Below, piece after piece: positions 36,154 to 45,063 of a DNA stretch of 64,000 bases. The notes beneath the pieces were generated by a model that saw only the letters and a list, made by a program, of their open reading frames with translations, did not search any database and was not told where the DNA came from. Position 1 is the stretch's first letter; every line of letters begins with the position of its first letter. The translations under genes were made by a program, and so were the position numbers. This DNA is from Saprospiraceae bacterium (GTDB taxonomy: Bacteria; Bacteroidota; Bacteroidia; Chitinophagales; Saprospiraceae): contig JALWRC010000105.1 of assembly GCA_027080725.1 (NCBI GenBank), positions 1-64,000 on the forward strand. Reading direction: 5' to 3'.

Positions 36154-36207
36154 ATGAACACCTTAACACATCAGACTGACACTCTGAATCGGGCTGATAC
36201 ACTATGA
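36154..36207 (+). CDS. possible 17-residue leader peptide or microprotein
   Basis: ATG to TGA gives MNTLTHQTDTLNRADTL: 5 Thr and 3 Leu in 17 residues. It is preceded by a -7 box at 36142-36149 with a 4-base gap and followed 3 bases later by an intrinsic terminator (36211-36237). This unit (about 85 nt) could be a small RNA, a leader peptide with attenuator, or a microprotein. The downstream paaG gene has a separate promoter candidate at 36402. There is no homology claim. Confidence 0.35.
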   Translation: MNTLTHQTDTLNRADTL

Positions 36208-36210
36208 AAA

Positions 36211-36237
36211 GAGGCTTCCCTTGAAGCCTCTTTTTTT
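36211..36237 (+). terminator. intrinsic terminator after the tiny ORF
   Basis: GAGGCTT with AAGCCTC as a 7-bp stem, six-base loop, followed by seven T residues. The stop codon of the 17-codon ORF lies 3 bases before the stem. Confidence 0.8.
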
Positions 36238-36401
36238 GCCTCTAAAAGCGCTTTCCGGGAGGTTCACCTATTCCCCGTCTCAATATCAGGAATGGGTGAA
36301 TTGGATAATTCTGAAGGAGGAGAAGGATGAATAATGATTTTGCCCCCTCACTTTTTAAGAATCCCTTCTGCAAATCATAGCTCCATTTCCCGCCAAGGAT
36401 G

Positions 36402-36409
36402 TACTTTTG
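36402..36409 (+). promoter_or_regulatory. -7 box upstream of paaG-like gene
   Basis: TACTTTTG fits TAnnTTTG, 60 bases before the ATG at 36470. A core ACCATTTCATA motif (36444-36454) lies in the leader. Confidence 0.45.
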
Positions 36410-36469
36410 CATCGTCGGTTGTTTGCCAAATAGTCGAGATTCAACCATTTCATAACAAAAAAACTCATT

Positions 36470-37246
36470 ATGGCTTATACCATCTTCACTGTACAAGACG
36501 GGGTGGCGACGCTCACGTTCAATCGCCCTGAAAAATACAACAGTATCCACCGGGAAATGGCCCTACAGATTCAAGCACACCTCGACACGGCACAAGAAGA
36601 GGACAGTATCCGGGCATTGGTTATCACAGGAGAGGGCAAGGCCTTCTGCGCGGGACAAGACCTGGCAGAAGTAGTGGACCCGGACGGGCCGCCGCTGAAG
36701 GACATCGTCACAAAGCACTACAACCCGATTATCCGGAAAATCACCTCGCTCAAAAAACCCGTCATCGCTGCGGTCAATGGTGTCGCAGCAGGGGCCGGAG
36801 CCAATATTGCACTCAATTGTGATATCGTCGTCGCCAAAAAGTCCGCAATTTTCATTCAGGCTTTCTCCAAAATCGGACTCATTCCGGACAGTGGCGGAAC
36901 CTATATCTTGCCCAGGCTCGTCGGCTACCAGAAGGCCTTGGCCATCACGATGCTCGGAGATAAAATTTCTGCTGTGGAGGCCGAACGAATGGGAATGATT
37001 TACCAATTTCTCGAAGAGGAGAGCTTTGAAGAAGGGGTGCAGGCTCTTGCTCAAAAATTAGCTCAGATGCCAACTTACGGCTTGGCTTTGACCAAACAAG
37101 CCTATCAATTGGGCGCACAAAACACGCTGGAACAGCAGTTGCTCGTCGAAGGACATCTTCAGACCCTTGCCGGACAATCCTACGATTATAACGAAGGAGT
37201 ACAAGCCTTTTTAGAAAAGCGAAAACCCAGTTTTAAAGGAAAATAG
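36470..37246 (+). CDS. enoyl-CoA hydratase/isomerase family protein, PaaG-like
   Basis: Crotonase-fold enzyme of 258 residues. The oxyanion-hole segment AFCAGQDL is near residue 62, and GVAAGAGANIAL near 103 carries the second oxyanion Gly. The region KIGLIPDSGGTYILPRLVG contains an Asp where PaaG isomerases have their catalytic Asp. The C-terminus (DYNEGVQAFLEKRKPSFKG) is the crotonase/PaaG tail. In phenylacetate degradation PaaG isomerises ring-epoxide-CoA; without other paa genes nearby a general beta-oxidation role is equally possible. Cotranscribed with the next gene (1-bp gap). Confidence 0.82.
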   Translation: MAYTIFTVQDGVATLTFNRPEKYNSIHREMALQIQAHLDTAQEEDSIRALVITGEGKAFCAGQDLAEVVDPDGPPLKDIVTKHYNPIIRKITSLKKPVIAAVNGVAAGAGANIALNCDIVVAKKSAIFIQAFSKIGLIPDSGGTYILPRLVGYQKALAITMLGDKISAVEAERMGMIYQFLEEESFEEGVQALAQKLAQMPTYGLALTKQAYQLGAQNTLEQQLLVEGHLQTLAGQSYDYNEGVQAFLEKRKPSFKGK

Positions 37247-37247
37247 T

Positions 37248-38417
37248 ATGGATAAAATCACCATTGGAATCGCAGGCGCAGGAGCTATGGGCTCCGGTAT
37301 CGCCCAAGTGGCGGCCACCGCCGGACATCCTGTATGGCTCTTTGACATCTCGGAAGAAGCCCTCGTCAAATCCAAGAGTAAGCTGGATAAAATCATGGCC
37401 AGGTTAGTCGAAAAGGGGCGCATTTCAGCAGAGCAATCCTCCCAAATACGCGGGGCAATACGGTATACGACCACTTTGGAGGATTTGAAGGATAGCGAAC
37501 TGGTAATAGAAGCTATTGTCGAGCGCCTGGAGGTAAAATCAAAGGTTTTTGAATCCCTCGAGACCATCGTTTCCCAGCAAACCATACTCGCATCCAATAC
37601 TTCTTCGCTTTCGATCACCTCGATTGCCGCTGCCTGCAAAATCCCCGGCAGGGTTATCGGACTTCATTTTTTTAATCCGGCCCCTCTGATGAAATTGGTG
37701 GAGGTCATCCCGGCCATCCAAACGGAGGAGAGCTTAGCTTCAAAAATGGCAGATTTGATGAAGATGTGGGGCAAATACCCGGTCATCGCCAAAGACACTC
37801 CGGGCTTTATCGTCAATCGCATAGCCCGGCCTTACTATGGGGAAGCGCTGAAGATATACGAAGAGGGATTGGCAGATATTCCTGTTATTGATGCGGCCAT
37901 GACGGAGGTGGGCTTCCGTATGGGCCCGTTTACCCTGATGGATTACATCGGCAACGATGTCAATTATACCGTGGCGAATACCGTGTTTGAAGCCTTCTAT
38001 AGAGATCCGAGATATCGACCTTCTATCTTGCACAAACGCATGATGGAAGCGGGCTATTTGGGACGCAAATCCGGACGGGGTTTTTATCGGTACGATGAAA
38101 ACCTTCGCCCTGTACCCATCGCAGCTTCACAGATGGTGCTCAACAAAGAGCAAATCGCTCATCGCATCATTTGTATGCTAATCAATGAAGCGGTGGATGC
38201 GCTCTATCTGCAAATTGCCAGCCGGGAGGACATAGAGACGGCTATGACGATGGGCGTCAACTATCCGAAAGGGCTTTTGGCCTGGGCGGACGAAATCGGA
38301 ACAAAGAGATGTGTGGATACCTTAGATGAATTGTATGATTGGTACCACGACATGCGATACCGCTGTTCGCCGCTCTTACGGCAAATGGCGAAAGAGGATA
38401 GAACCTTTTTTCATTAG
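37248..38417 (+). CDS. 3-hydroxyacyl-CoA dehydrogenase, PaaH-like
   Basis: NAD-dependent enzyme of 389 residues. The Rossmann motif GAGAMGSGIAQ is near residue 10, the conserved ASNTSSLSIT near 122 and the catalytic-region GLHFFNPAPLMKLVEV near 145 (His and Glu of the dyad) follow. A second, C-terminal 3HCDH domain includes GYLGRKSGRGFYRY. It oxidises 3-hydroxyacyl-CoA to 3-ketoacyl-CoA and forms a pathway pair with the preceding hydratase. Its TAG stop overlaps the stop of the convergent YwaF-like gene by 3 bases. Confidence 0.9.
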   Translation: MDKITIGIAGAGAMGSGIAQVAATAGHPVWLFDISEEALVKSKSKLDKIMARLVEKGRISAEQSSQIRGAIRYTTTLEDLKDSELVIEAIVERLEVKSKVFESLETIVSQQTILASNTSSLSITSIAAACKIPGRVIGLHFFNPAPLMKLVEVIPAIQTEESLASKMADLMKMWGKYPVIAKDTPGFIVNRIARPYYGEALKIYEEGLADIPVIDAAMTEVGFRMGPFTLMDYIGNDVNYTVANTVFEAFYRDPRYRPSILHKRMMEAGYLGRKSGRGFYRYDENLRPVPIAASQMVLNKEQIAHRIICMLINEAVDALYLQIASREDIETAMTMGVNYPKGLLAWADEIGTKRCVDTLDELYDWYHDMRYRCSPLLRQMAKEDRTFFH

Positions 38418-39127
38418 GCAATAGCAGCAGTCTTTTTCTTCCTCTTTTTTTGGAGGTACCGAAAAAGCAAATAGAGCAAATAAATATGTATCAATCCAAA
38501 CACCTGAATACCTATGAGATAATACGGCCATTCACCGATGATAAGCGGATTGTCCACCAAGGGTTTTTGACACAGATAGATATAATTAGACCCTATGAAA
38601 TGGTTGATTGTGCCGACAATGATTAAAAACAGGTTGCCCAACAAAAAAGCATTGAGCCAGCTGTTTTTCCGGATATCCCGTTTCTCTATAAAAAAGAAGT
38701 ACAGCGGCATAGCGATGATGACTGCATGGCCGAGATAATATTCGACAATCAGGAGAATCGAACTATCCCCGTGCGGCATTTCAGGGGTCAAGAAGGATTG
38801 AAAGGCTCCGGCCATACCGAGAAGAATAAGAAATTCGTATAGCAGCTGGTTAAATCCAAACATTAATACAAGGGTAACAAATCTTGAAATGGCACACATA
38901 TGCAAGGGCAAGGACTCTTGAATATTCCAAATCCCCAGGTGATTCAAGTAAGGATGAAGCAGGAGCTCACGCAATATCAATGCTATTCCTATCGCTTTTT
39001 TAAGTGTTTGTCGATGCTGTGGATACTTTTTGCCGATATAAAAAATAACAGCAATAAACACGACCAGCGACAACATACCTTCAAACCACCTCGTGCTAAA
39101 AAACGCTACAGTTGCATGATGTTCCAT
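38414..39127 (-). CDS. TIGR02206/YwaF family membrane protein
   Basis: Integral membrane protein of 237 residues with about six helices. The motifs LPLHMCAISRFV near residue 75, FLTPEMPHGDSSILLIVEYYLGH near 115 and the C-terminal GEWPYYLIG near 200 match the TIGR02206 (YwaF) family, in which His and Tyr residues recur on the membrane faces. Function unknown. Convergent with and overlapping the paaH-like stop. Confidence 0.8.
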   Translation of the reverse strand: MEHHATVAFFSTRWFEGMLSLVVFIAVIFYIGKKYPQHRQTLKKAIGIALILRELLLHPYLNHLGIWNIQESLPLHMCAISRFVTLVLMFGFNQLLYEFLILLGMAGAFQSFLTPEMPHGDSSILLIVEYYLGHAVIIAMPLYFFFIEKRDIRKNSWLNAFLLGNLFLIIVGTINHFIGSNYIYLCQKPLVDNPLIIGEWPYYLIGIQVFGLIHIYLLYLLFRYLQKKRKKKTAAIA

Positions 39128-39166
39128 GTAATTTAATTTTTACCATAAAATCCAAAACACTATAAA

Positions 39167-39778
39167 TCAATGTAATTTTGCATGGATGGGGGTACTCAGA
39201 AGGACATCTCCTTCTTGTCCAATCCACCATTTCAAGCGATCTAATACTACTTCATCCGGAAAATACTTTCTCGCCATTTCGACAAAGAGGGATCCATGCG
39301 TAGCTTCCGCCCGCCAAAGCTTATCGTAATACGCCTTCAACTTCTCATCATCCAAATGCTCTGACAAGGTCTTAAACCGCTCGACTCCCCGGACTTCCAC
39401 CACCCCACTCACCAGCAACCTGTCCAGAAAGCGCTCATCCCTGCCATGCCGGCACAATCCGTGCAAAGCTTGCATATACATATCTTGGGGGATCTTATGT
39501 GGTAGCTGCAGGCCCCTTGACTCCATCAGGGCATACACTTTTTGGAAGTGCTCCAATTCTTCGATAGCGGTTTCGATGAGCTCAGGAATAATCTCGGTAC
39601 GATCGGGGTATTTCGCTACGAAACTCATAAGCATGCTGGACGCCTTGCGTTCACAGTTGGCGTGATCGATCAAAAATGCATCAAAATCAGACAGCACCGC
39701 ATTGACCCAATCCAAGGAAGAAGGCAAAAGGTCCCCCACGCTCACCCAAGGGGTGGTCGTAACATCTAAGCTATGCAT
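39167..39778 (-). CDS. miaE: tRNA-(ms2io6A)-hydroxylase MiaE
   Basis: Non-haem di-iron oxygenase of 203 residues that hydroxylates the isopentenyl side chain of 2-methylthio-N6-isopentenyladenosine at tRNA position 37. The ferritin-like fold motifs are visible: FLIDHANCERKASS near residue 35 (first Glu/His), TAIEELEHFQKVY near 88 and a late ATHGSLFVEMARKYF near 170. The length matches known MiaE. The ATG at 39778 overlaps the stop of a 43-aa microprotein gene by 8 bases, so translation is probably coupled. Confidence 0.9.
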   Translation of the reverse strand: MHSLDVTTTPWVSVGDLLPSSLDWVNAVLSDFDAFLIDHANCERKASSMLMSFVAKYPDRTEIIPELIETAIEELEHFQKVYALMESRGLQLPHKIPQDMYMQALHGLCRHGRDERFLDRLLVSGVVEVRGVERFKTLSEHLDDEKLKAYYDKLWRAEATHGSLFVEMARKYFPDEVVLDRLKWWIGQEGDVLLSTPIHAKLH

Positions 39779-39902
39779 TTCTGATAAACATTAGATAGAT
39801 AATAATCAAGACGATAATGGTCACAATAATTAATACTCTAAAGAACTTGCGCTCTTGTTGCTTCAACGCTTTTTCTTTTTGAATCTTCTTCTTGCGTTTC
39901 AT
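39771..39902 (-). CDS. 43-residue membrane microprotein overlapping miaE
   Basis: Starts at the ATG 39902 and stops at TAG 39771. The first 20 residues are strongly basic (MKRKKKIQKEKALKQQERKF) and the remaining 23 form one hydrophobic helix (FRVLIIVTIIVLIIIYLMF). This fits a single-pass, N-in small membrane protein. The stop codon overlaps the miaE ATG (AATGCATAG). Too short for most gene finders. Function unknown; the overlap suggests that the two products are coupled in translation. Confidence 0.65.
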   Translation of the reverse strand: MKRKKKIQKEKALKQQERKFFRVLIIVTIIVLIIIYLMFIRNA

Positions 39903-40102
39903 AACCCACGGTATTTTTATATTGGCAAATCAAGTTGGTTGGCAAAGCATCAAACTTTAACCAGGCCGTTTTGTCCAACAGATAATCGATAGTAACAATC
40001 GCATAAAGTTAGTAAAAAAAAGACAGAACAAAAGAATTCGGATAAAAAAAACAAGGAAAGTCAAAAAAGTACACCATCGGACCGGAGAGTTGTCCTATAC
40101 AT

Positions 40103-41422
40103 TTATCGCGCACTGTAATAAAAATCAATTATGTCCGGATCGGTAATGATATCCCGGCCGGTAATGAGCTTACGGAGATAAACACCATCCAGGGATGTAC
40201 ATCGACTAAGTGCGACATAAGTTTGGCCGGATTCGAATGCTCCATGTCCAAGATCTATATAAACGCTTTCGAAAGTTTTGCCTTGGCTTTTATGAATCGT
40301 CAGCGCCCAGGCCAATTTTAAGGGAAGTTGGGAGAAGGTTCCAACCGTTTTGGTGTCAATCTTATTGCCGTCTTCGGATAATTCGTACTTAATAATTTCC
40401 CATTCTTCTCTGACAACTTTAATAATCTTTTCTTCTCCCGAAGAGGAACGAACACTTACGGAGACACTATCATCGGAGAGCTTCACCACTGTCCCAATCG
40501 TTCCATTGACATATTGCCCTTCGGCGTCATTCTTAACAAAGATAACCTGGGCATCGATTTTTAGCCTAAGAAATGCGTCTGCAGGGGCGCGTCTTTCGGG
40601 GAAGTTACCGGAGATTTTCGCATCATATTGCCTCAATGGACCTTCGATGGCATCGAGTTTTTTTTGGTTGATGGAGTCCGCTATCCTGTTAGTCGTACAG
40701 AGGTAAATATACGGTTGACCGGAGGGAGGGGCGGCAGCCACCCGCTCATTCAATGCCTCCAGCACATCCCAATCGATCTCCCCTGTACGAACGGCATCCA
40801 ATAGCCGGACGAACGACCTATTGCGCTGCCGAAAGACTGTCTGCAACTCAATCATCTCAAAAGATGCGCCTAGTGCATCAAAAGCATGTGCTGAAAAGAA
40901 CCAGGGAGAGTTATAATGCATCGAAAGAAATTGGCGTTCTTCCGGGGAGCTAATCACCGGAGGCAACTGAAATAAATCCCCGAAGAAAATCATCTGTACA
41001 CCTCCAAACGGTGTGGCATTGGATCTGTTTATTCGCAAAAAACGATCCATGGCATCCAATAAATCTGCGCGTACCATGGATATTTCGTCGACAATAATAG
41101 TATCTATAGAGCGGTACAACTTACGATTATGACGCTTCTTTATGTGTTTATGCAATTGGAGATGCGCCGGAAATCCAAAAAACGAATGAATGGTTTGTCC
41201 TTTGACATTGACTGCGGCGATCCCTGTAGGAGCCAAGACGACCGCCTTCTTTTTTGTCGTATCTCTGAATAGCTTAAGAAGAGTGGACTTTCCGGTACCT
41301 GCCTTACCTGTTATAAAATAATGCTTACGGGTATTCTCCATCTGCTCCAAAGCGTACTTGAAGTCAGCGTTTAGAACAAGGGGGCCGCTTCCCAACGGTG
41401 ATTTATTTGGGCCGAACGACAT
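40103..41422 (-). CDS. PIF1/RecD2-like superfamily 1 DNA helicase
   Basis: ATPase of 439 residues. Walker A FITGKAGTGKSTLLKL, followed by VLAPTGIAAVNVKGQTIHSFFGF, Walker B DTIIVDEISMVRADLLDAMD, GGVQMIFFGDLFQLPPV, and near the C-terminus LTIHKSQGKTFESVYIDLG and YVALSRCTSLDG. This order is that of PIF1-family helicases that unwind 5'-to-3' and resolve G-quadruplex or displacement structures. The start at 41422 (MSFGPNKS) is used because 18 upstream codons lie inside the neighbouring gene and do not look like the family. Overlaps the EEP gene stop by 20 bases. Confidence 0.88.
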   Translation of the reverse strand: MSFGPNKSPLGSGPLVLNADFKYALEQMENTRKHYFITGKAGTGKSTLLKLFRDTTKKKAVVLAPTGIAAVNVKGQTIHSFFGFPAHLQLHKHIKKRHNRKLYRSIDTIIVDEISMVRADLLDAMDRFLRINRSNATPFGGVQMIFFGDLFQLPPVISSPEERQFLSMHYNSPWFFSAHAFDALGASFEMIELQTVFRQRNRSFVRLLDAVRTGEIDWDVLEALNERVAAAPPSGQPYIYLCTTNRIADSINQKKLDAIEGPLRQYDAKISGNFPERRAPADAFLRLKIDAQVIFVKNDAEGQYVNGTIGTVVKLSDDSVSVSVRSSSGEEKIIKVVREEWEIIKYELSEDGNKIDTKTVGTFSQLPLKLAWALTIHKSQGKTFESVYIDLGHGAFESGQTYVALSRCTSLDGVYLRKLITGRDIITDPDIIDFYYSAR

Positions 41423-42485
41423 ACATATATACTGGAAAGTGATCACTGTATCCGCCTTGCCAGGTATCCCTGACAAAACTCCTTTTGGGGTATCCTTTGT
41501 ATTTCCCCAAAGAATTTATCATAAACCTGCGGTTAAAAATACCGGTTTTAACCAAATGCCACCCTTTCTTATCCTCCAACAATGGAATAGAGACAATGGC
41601 TTGATCAAACAGGCTCCAGGCATCTCGATAGGCAGTAGATCCAATACCCGACTTGTAGAGGTGATAAGTGGTATTGTACAGGGCTGTCCGATCTTTTGGA
41701 TGCTTATCCGGCCCTGCTCTAAGAAAACGGACGACGCTTTCATTGTTGGGGTTGTCATTAAAATCCCCGACTACAAATATTTTCGCTTGAGGTTCTTGAG
41801 CAAACACCTTATTGATGGCCCTTCTCGCAACGGCTGCAGCACTATCTCGCCGCCACCTCGAAGCCTCTTCCCCACCACTCCGTGAGGGCCAATGATTTAC
41901 AAAATAATGAATGCGCTCTCCTAGTAAATCTCCTGTCACTTCGAGTACATCGCGTGTATAATCCCGACTCCCATCCGCATTGTAGAGAAAGACCGGATGG
42001 GTCTGCACATCTGAAGGATGAAAGTATTTGGGCTGGTACAACATCCCCACATCGATCCCCCTTTCATCAGGAGAATTGCGATGAATCACCTGAAATCCCT
42101 TAGCCTTTAATGGGGACTCTTTAACCAAGTCCTTGAGAACTCCATAATTCTCCACCTCACTCACTCCCAAGATAGCCACGCCATCAGGAGTAACATCCTT
42201 TCCGATTTGGGCGATCACCTCCGCCAATTTGCCCAGTTTTTCCCGATAAATCCTGGTATCGTAATGCCTTTTGCCCGAAGGGGTGAACTCGGAATCCCGT
42301 ACATCCGGTTGGTCGATGGTATCGAAAAGGTTCTCCAGATTCCAAAAACCCAAAGTCACCACCTCTTCCTGTCCGGACACCCTTGTCCTATGTCCTTTCT
42401 TAGCGATACTGCAGGACTCAAAAATCAGGAAGGCGAGAACAATCATTGTCAGGGAGGACCTCCATCCGGAGAGCATCGTCGTCAT
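41403..42485 (-). CDS. endonuclease/exonuclease/phosphatase family protein
   Basis: Secreted or lipoprotein-type nuclease-fold protein of 360 residues. A hydrophobic N-terminus with LIFESCSIAKK (lipobox-like, Cys near residue 25) is followed by TLGFWNLENLFDTID, the EEP metal-binding opening, then VSEVENYGVLKDL, FVVGDFNDNP near 250 and the catalytic SDHFPVYMYV near the C-terminus. Members cleave phosphodiesters in DNA, lipids or inositol phosphates; the specific substrate cannot be read. It overlaps the PIF1-like gene and is likely cotranscribed. Confidence 0.84.
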   Translation of the reverse strand: MTTMLSGWRSSLTMIVLAFLIFESCSIAKKGHRTRVSGQEEVVTLGFWNLENLFDTIDQPDVRDSEFTPSGKRHYDTRIYREKLGKLAEVIAQIGKDVTPDGVAILGVSEVENYGVLKDLVKESPLKAKGFQVIHRNSPDERGIDVGMLYQPKYFHPSDVQTHPVFLYNADGSRDYTRDVLEVTGDLLGERIHYFVNHWPSRSGGEEASRWRRDSAAAVARRAINKVFAQEPQAKIFVVGDFNDNPNNESVVRFLRAGPDKHPKDRTALYNTTYHLYKSGIGSTAYRDAWSLFDQAIVSIPLLEDKKGWHLVKTGIFNRRFMINSLGKYKGYPKRSFVRDTWQGGYSDHFPVYMYVVRPK

Positions 42486-42540
42486 GGTCTATCAGTTTTA
42501 CTTCAGCCCACAAGGTACAAATTGTTCGCCAGCTACAAGG

Positions 42541-45006
42541 CTACATTTTCACAAAATGCTTTATTATCTCCATTTGCCGCTGATCATCAAAACATCGCAG
42601 AAAATAATTCCCATGGCTTAGATGAGCCACGGATATGACTGTCTCCTTATCCTTTAATTCACCTTTTAACAGTGTCCTCCCTACAGTGCTTACGATTTCA
42701 TACCTCGTAACCATCTTCTCCAATTGTTTTATATGTATGAAATGGGAAGCCGGATTGGGAAATAATGAGATATTCAAATCGACTTTGTCTACTGACTTCG
42801 TAGCTACTACCGGAGGAAAATCGGCCATCCAGGCCCCACGTCCATGTGTAAATACAAAGAGTTTATTATCTCTCGGACGGATTTTGACCTGAAAAACCGC
42901 CACGTTTGGGATAGTGGGATCTCTTTGCCAATGGACTCCTCCATCGATGGTGGTAAACACTCCATAGCTGGTCCCTACAGCTATTTGATCGGGATTGCTA
43001 TTGGATATCGCGACAGTATTGACAGGTAAGTACTTGGGCAAATCACCGGAGATGTTTACCCACTCAGGGTCGTCCGAAAAAACACCTTCCACCCTCCAAA
43101 CTCTCCCTTTATCGGACACCGATGAAAAGCCTACAATGAGGGCATTGGAATCAACAGGATCTAATTCCATCGTCCGAATAAAAGCATTGCGGAGACTTCT
43201 TGGTGCCCGGGTATTGAGTCGTATACCTATTAACGTAGAATCCTTTGGGGAAACGTCATCAAATCTATACAATCGCGTATTAAGGCCACCGACAAACACA
43301 TATCTTTTATCATTACGCTGCATTATAATGCCGGCATACATCCCATTCAGAAGGGAATCTACCGCATACCATTCTTCCCCAAAATCAGGAGTAAACCAGA
43401 CTCCCCCACGCTTAACAAAAAGGAGTTCATCCGTACTTTGTTGGTTCATATAAAACGGATTGATAAAATAACTACCTTCTTGAACTTGTAAGGTAAGATA
43501 TTTCCAGGGAATCTGCGTCCTTTTGAAATGACGTGTCCCAAACAAATTCCCCTGTTGTGTGGACACCACCACCTTGTCCGGGTTGTCTTGAGCTACCGCA
43601 CAAAATCCACCATCTGCACCAAATTTTTTCTCAAAGACCAAATTTTTATCCGTGCCGGTAGTAGTGCCGTTATCTTGAGCCCCACCTATTACCCTGTTTT
43701 CATCGGGAAAGATATCTCCGGCGTAGTATTGGGTCACGTTAAACCCCCTGCTCAATGATTCGCTAAATTGCAATTTGCCAGACCAGTAATAATAGTCATC
43801 TATTCCTCCATCATGTGTGGCAATCATATGGTCCGGATCATGGGGGTCGAAATAGAATAAGTGCTTATCCGCATGGCTACTGGTCAACTTATTCCAGGTT
43901 TGTCCCCCATTGTAGGAGGCTGCCATCTGTATATTCCCATAAATCACGATATCCGGGTGGGTAGGGTGCACCTGTAATGTGTGGGTATACCAGGCATAAT
44001 TGTTGGCAATCCCAGGATATCCCACTTTTTTCCAGGTCACCCCTCCGTCATCCGATCGAGCGATACCTAGAAGCTTGGTTGAATTTCCATCTTCAAATGC
44101 AGCATACAAGACCTCGGAATGCGCTCTACAATAAGCCATTTCTATTCGTCGAATCACTTTGCCGTCATACACCGGCAAATCGAGCAAGGTAGCTTGTGTT
44201 AAGTTGCCTTCATTTCCCCGGTAGATGCCCCGACTTTTGATGGCATAATATACGGTTGAATCCTCCAATATCTCGATATCTGTACAATCGCCCACGACTT
44301 CCAATCGGAAGGTCTCCCCCGCATCCCTTGATACGTAAATTCCTCTTGGAGTGGCTACATAAAGGGTATTGGAATCCGTCTTGGAGCATTCTACTCGCCA
44401 GGAAGAAAACAAACCGTTTTGCTGGGAGCCGGGCAACAGTTCAAAAGACCTTCCGCCATCTTCACTTTTGAAAACCCCTACCCCATTTAGACGTGTCGAA
44501 TTGCCGGCAACCTCTCCGGTACAATAATAGATAATATCCGGATTGAACGGATTTTGAGAAAGGTAAGTTACAGACATATTCTCTTCATGATCGGATTGTG
44601 GGACCCAATGGCCACCTGCATCCCATGATTCCCACAATCCTCCGGAGACGCTCCCCGCCAGATGATGGTCGGGGTCTTGCCGGTCTATCAAATACGCCCG
44701 CGAGCGACCACTGATATTGGAAGGCCCCATTTCTTGCTGGTTAGTGAGGTTGGAAGGCAAGCGGAAAGCGACGCTTTTCTGATGATGGAAGAGGCGATAA
44801 TAATAAAGACTAAGATTTTCCGGGGCTTCTTTGGACTCCTTGTACTGAAAAACCTTTAAATCTTGCTCCCATCCCGGCTTTTCTTCTGCTAATTGATCAT
44901 CGGTAGCATGTGACGTCTTGTGATTTGTGCCGGATTGATTGGTGCAATGAATTCCGACATACATCAGAAATAAGGCCAAAATTGCTATGAAGATTTTCTT
45001 TATCAT
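42541..45006 (-). CDS. secreted sortilin-like beta-propeller protein with T9SS domain (paralogue B)
   Basis: Exported protein of about 821 residues. The ATG at 45006 (MIKKIFIAILALFLMY) starts a normal signal peptide; the longer frame adds 11 non-signal residues. Repeated BNR/VPS10-type blades carry the S-x-D-x-G-x-x-W/F motif: SEDGGRSFELLPG, SRDAGETFRL, SDDGGVTWKKV and TIDGGVHWQRD. The C-terminal 80 residues are a type A T9SS domain beginning FPNPASHFIHIK. It is a close tandem paralogue of the next gene upstream (shared GSVSGGLWESWDAG, NVTQYYAGD and VFTHGRGAWMADFP). Ligand and cleavage activity unknown. Confidence 0.85.
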   Translation of the reverse strand: MIKKIFIAILALFLMYVGIHCTNQSGTNHKTSHATDDQLAEEKPGWEQDLKVFQYKESKEAPENLSLYYYRLFHHQKSVAFRLPSNLTNQQEMGPSNISGRSRAYLIDRQDPDHHLAGSVSGGLWESWDAGGHWVPQSDHEENMSVTYLSQNPFNPDIIYYCTGEVAGNSTRLNGVGVFKSEDGGRSFELLPGSQQNGLFSSWRVECSKTDSNTLYVATPRGIYVSRDAGETFRLEVVGDCTDIEILEDSTVYYAIKSRGIYRGNEGNLTQATLLDLPVYDGKVIRRIEMAYCRAHSEVLYAAFEDGNSTKLLGIARSDDGGVTWKKVGYPGIANNYAWYTHTLQVHPTHPDIVIYGNIQMAASYNGGQTWNKLTSSHADKHLFYFDPHDPDHMIATHDGGIDDYYYWSGKLQFSESLSRGFNVTQYYAGDIFPDENRVIGGAQDNGTTTGTDKNLVFEKKFGADGGFCAVAQDNPDKVVVSTQQGNLFGTRHFKRTQIPWKYLTLQVQEGSYFINPFYMNQQSTDELLFVKRGGVWFTPDFGEEWYAVDSLLNGMYAGIIMQRNDKRYVFVGGLNTRLYRFDDVSPKDSTLIGIRLNTRAPRSLRNAFIRTMELDPVDSNALIVGFSSVSDKGRVWRVEGVFSDDPEWVNISGDLPKYLPVNTVAISNSNPDQIAVGTSYGVFTTIDGGVHWQRDPTIPNVAVFQVKIRPRDNKLFVFTHGRGAWMADFPPVVATKSVDKVDLNISLFPNPASHFIHIKQLEKMVTRYEIVSTVGRTLLKGELKDKETVISVAHLSHGNYFLRCFDDQRQMEIIKHFVKM

Positions 45007-45063
45007 TTCTTTTATTTTTCTTATATCTATTAGTGACATACTCCCAGCAAGTATACCTCATAA

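Noticed and set aside
42541-45039. Lipoprotein call for paralogue B
   Set aside because: The Cys near residue 21 is preceded by His, not a lipobox Gly/Ala/Ser; a T9SS CTD at the C-terminus fits secretion better.
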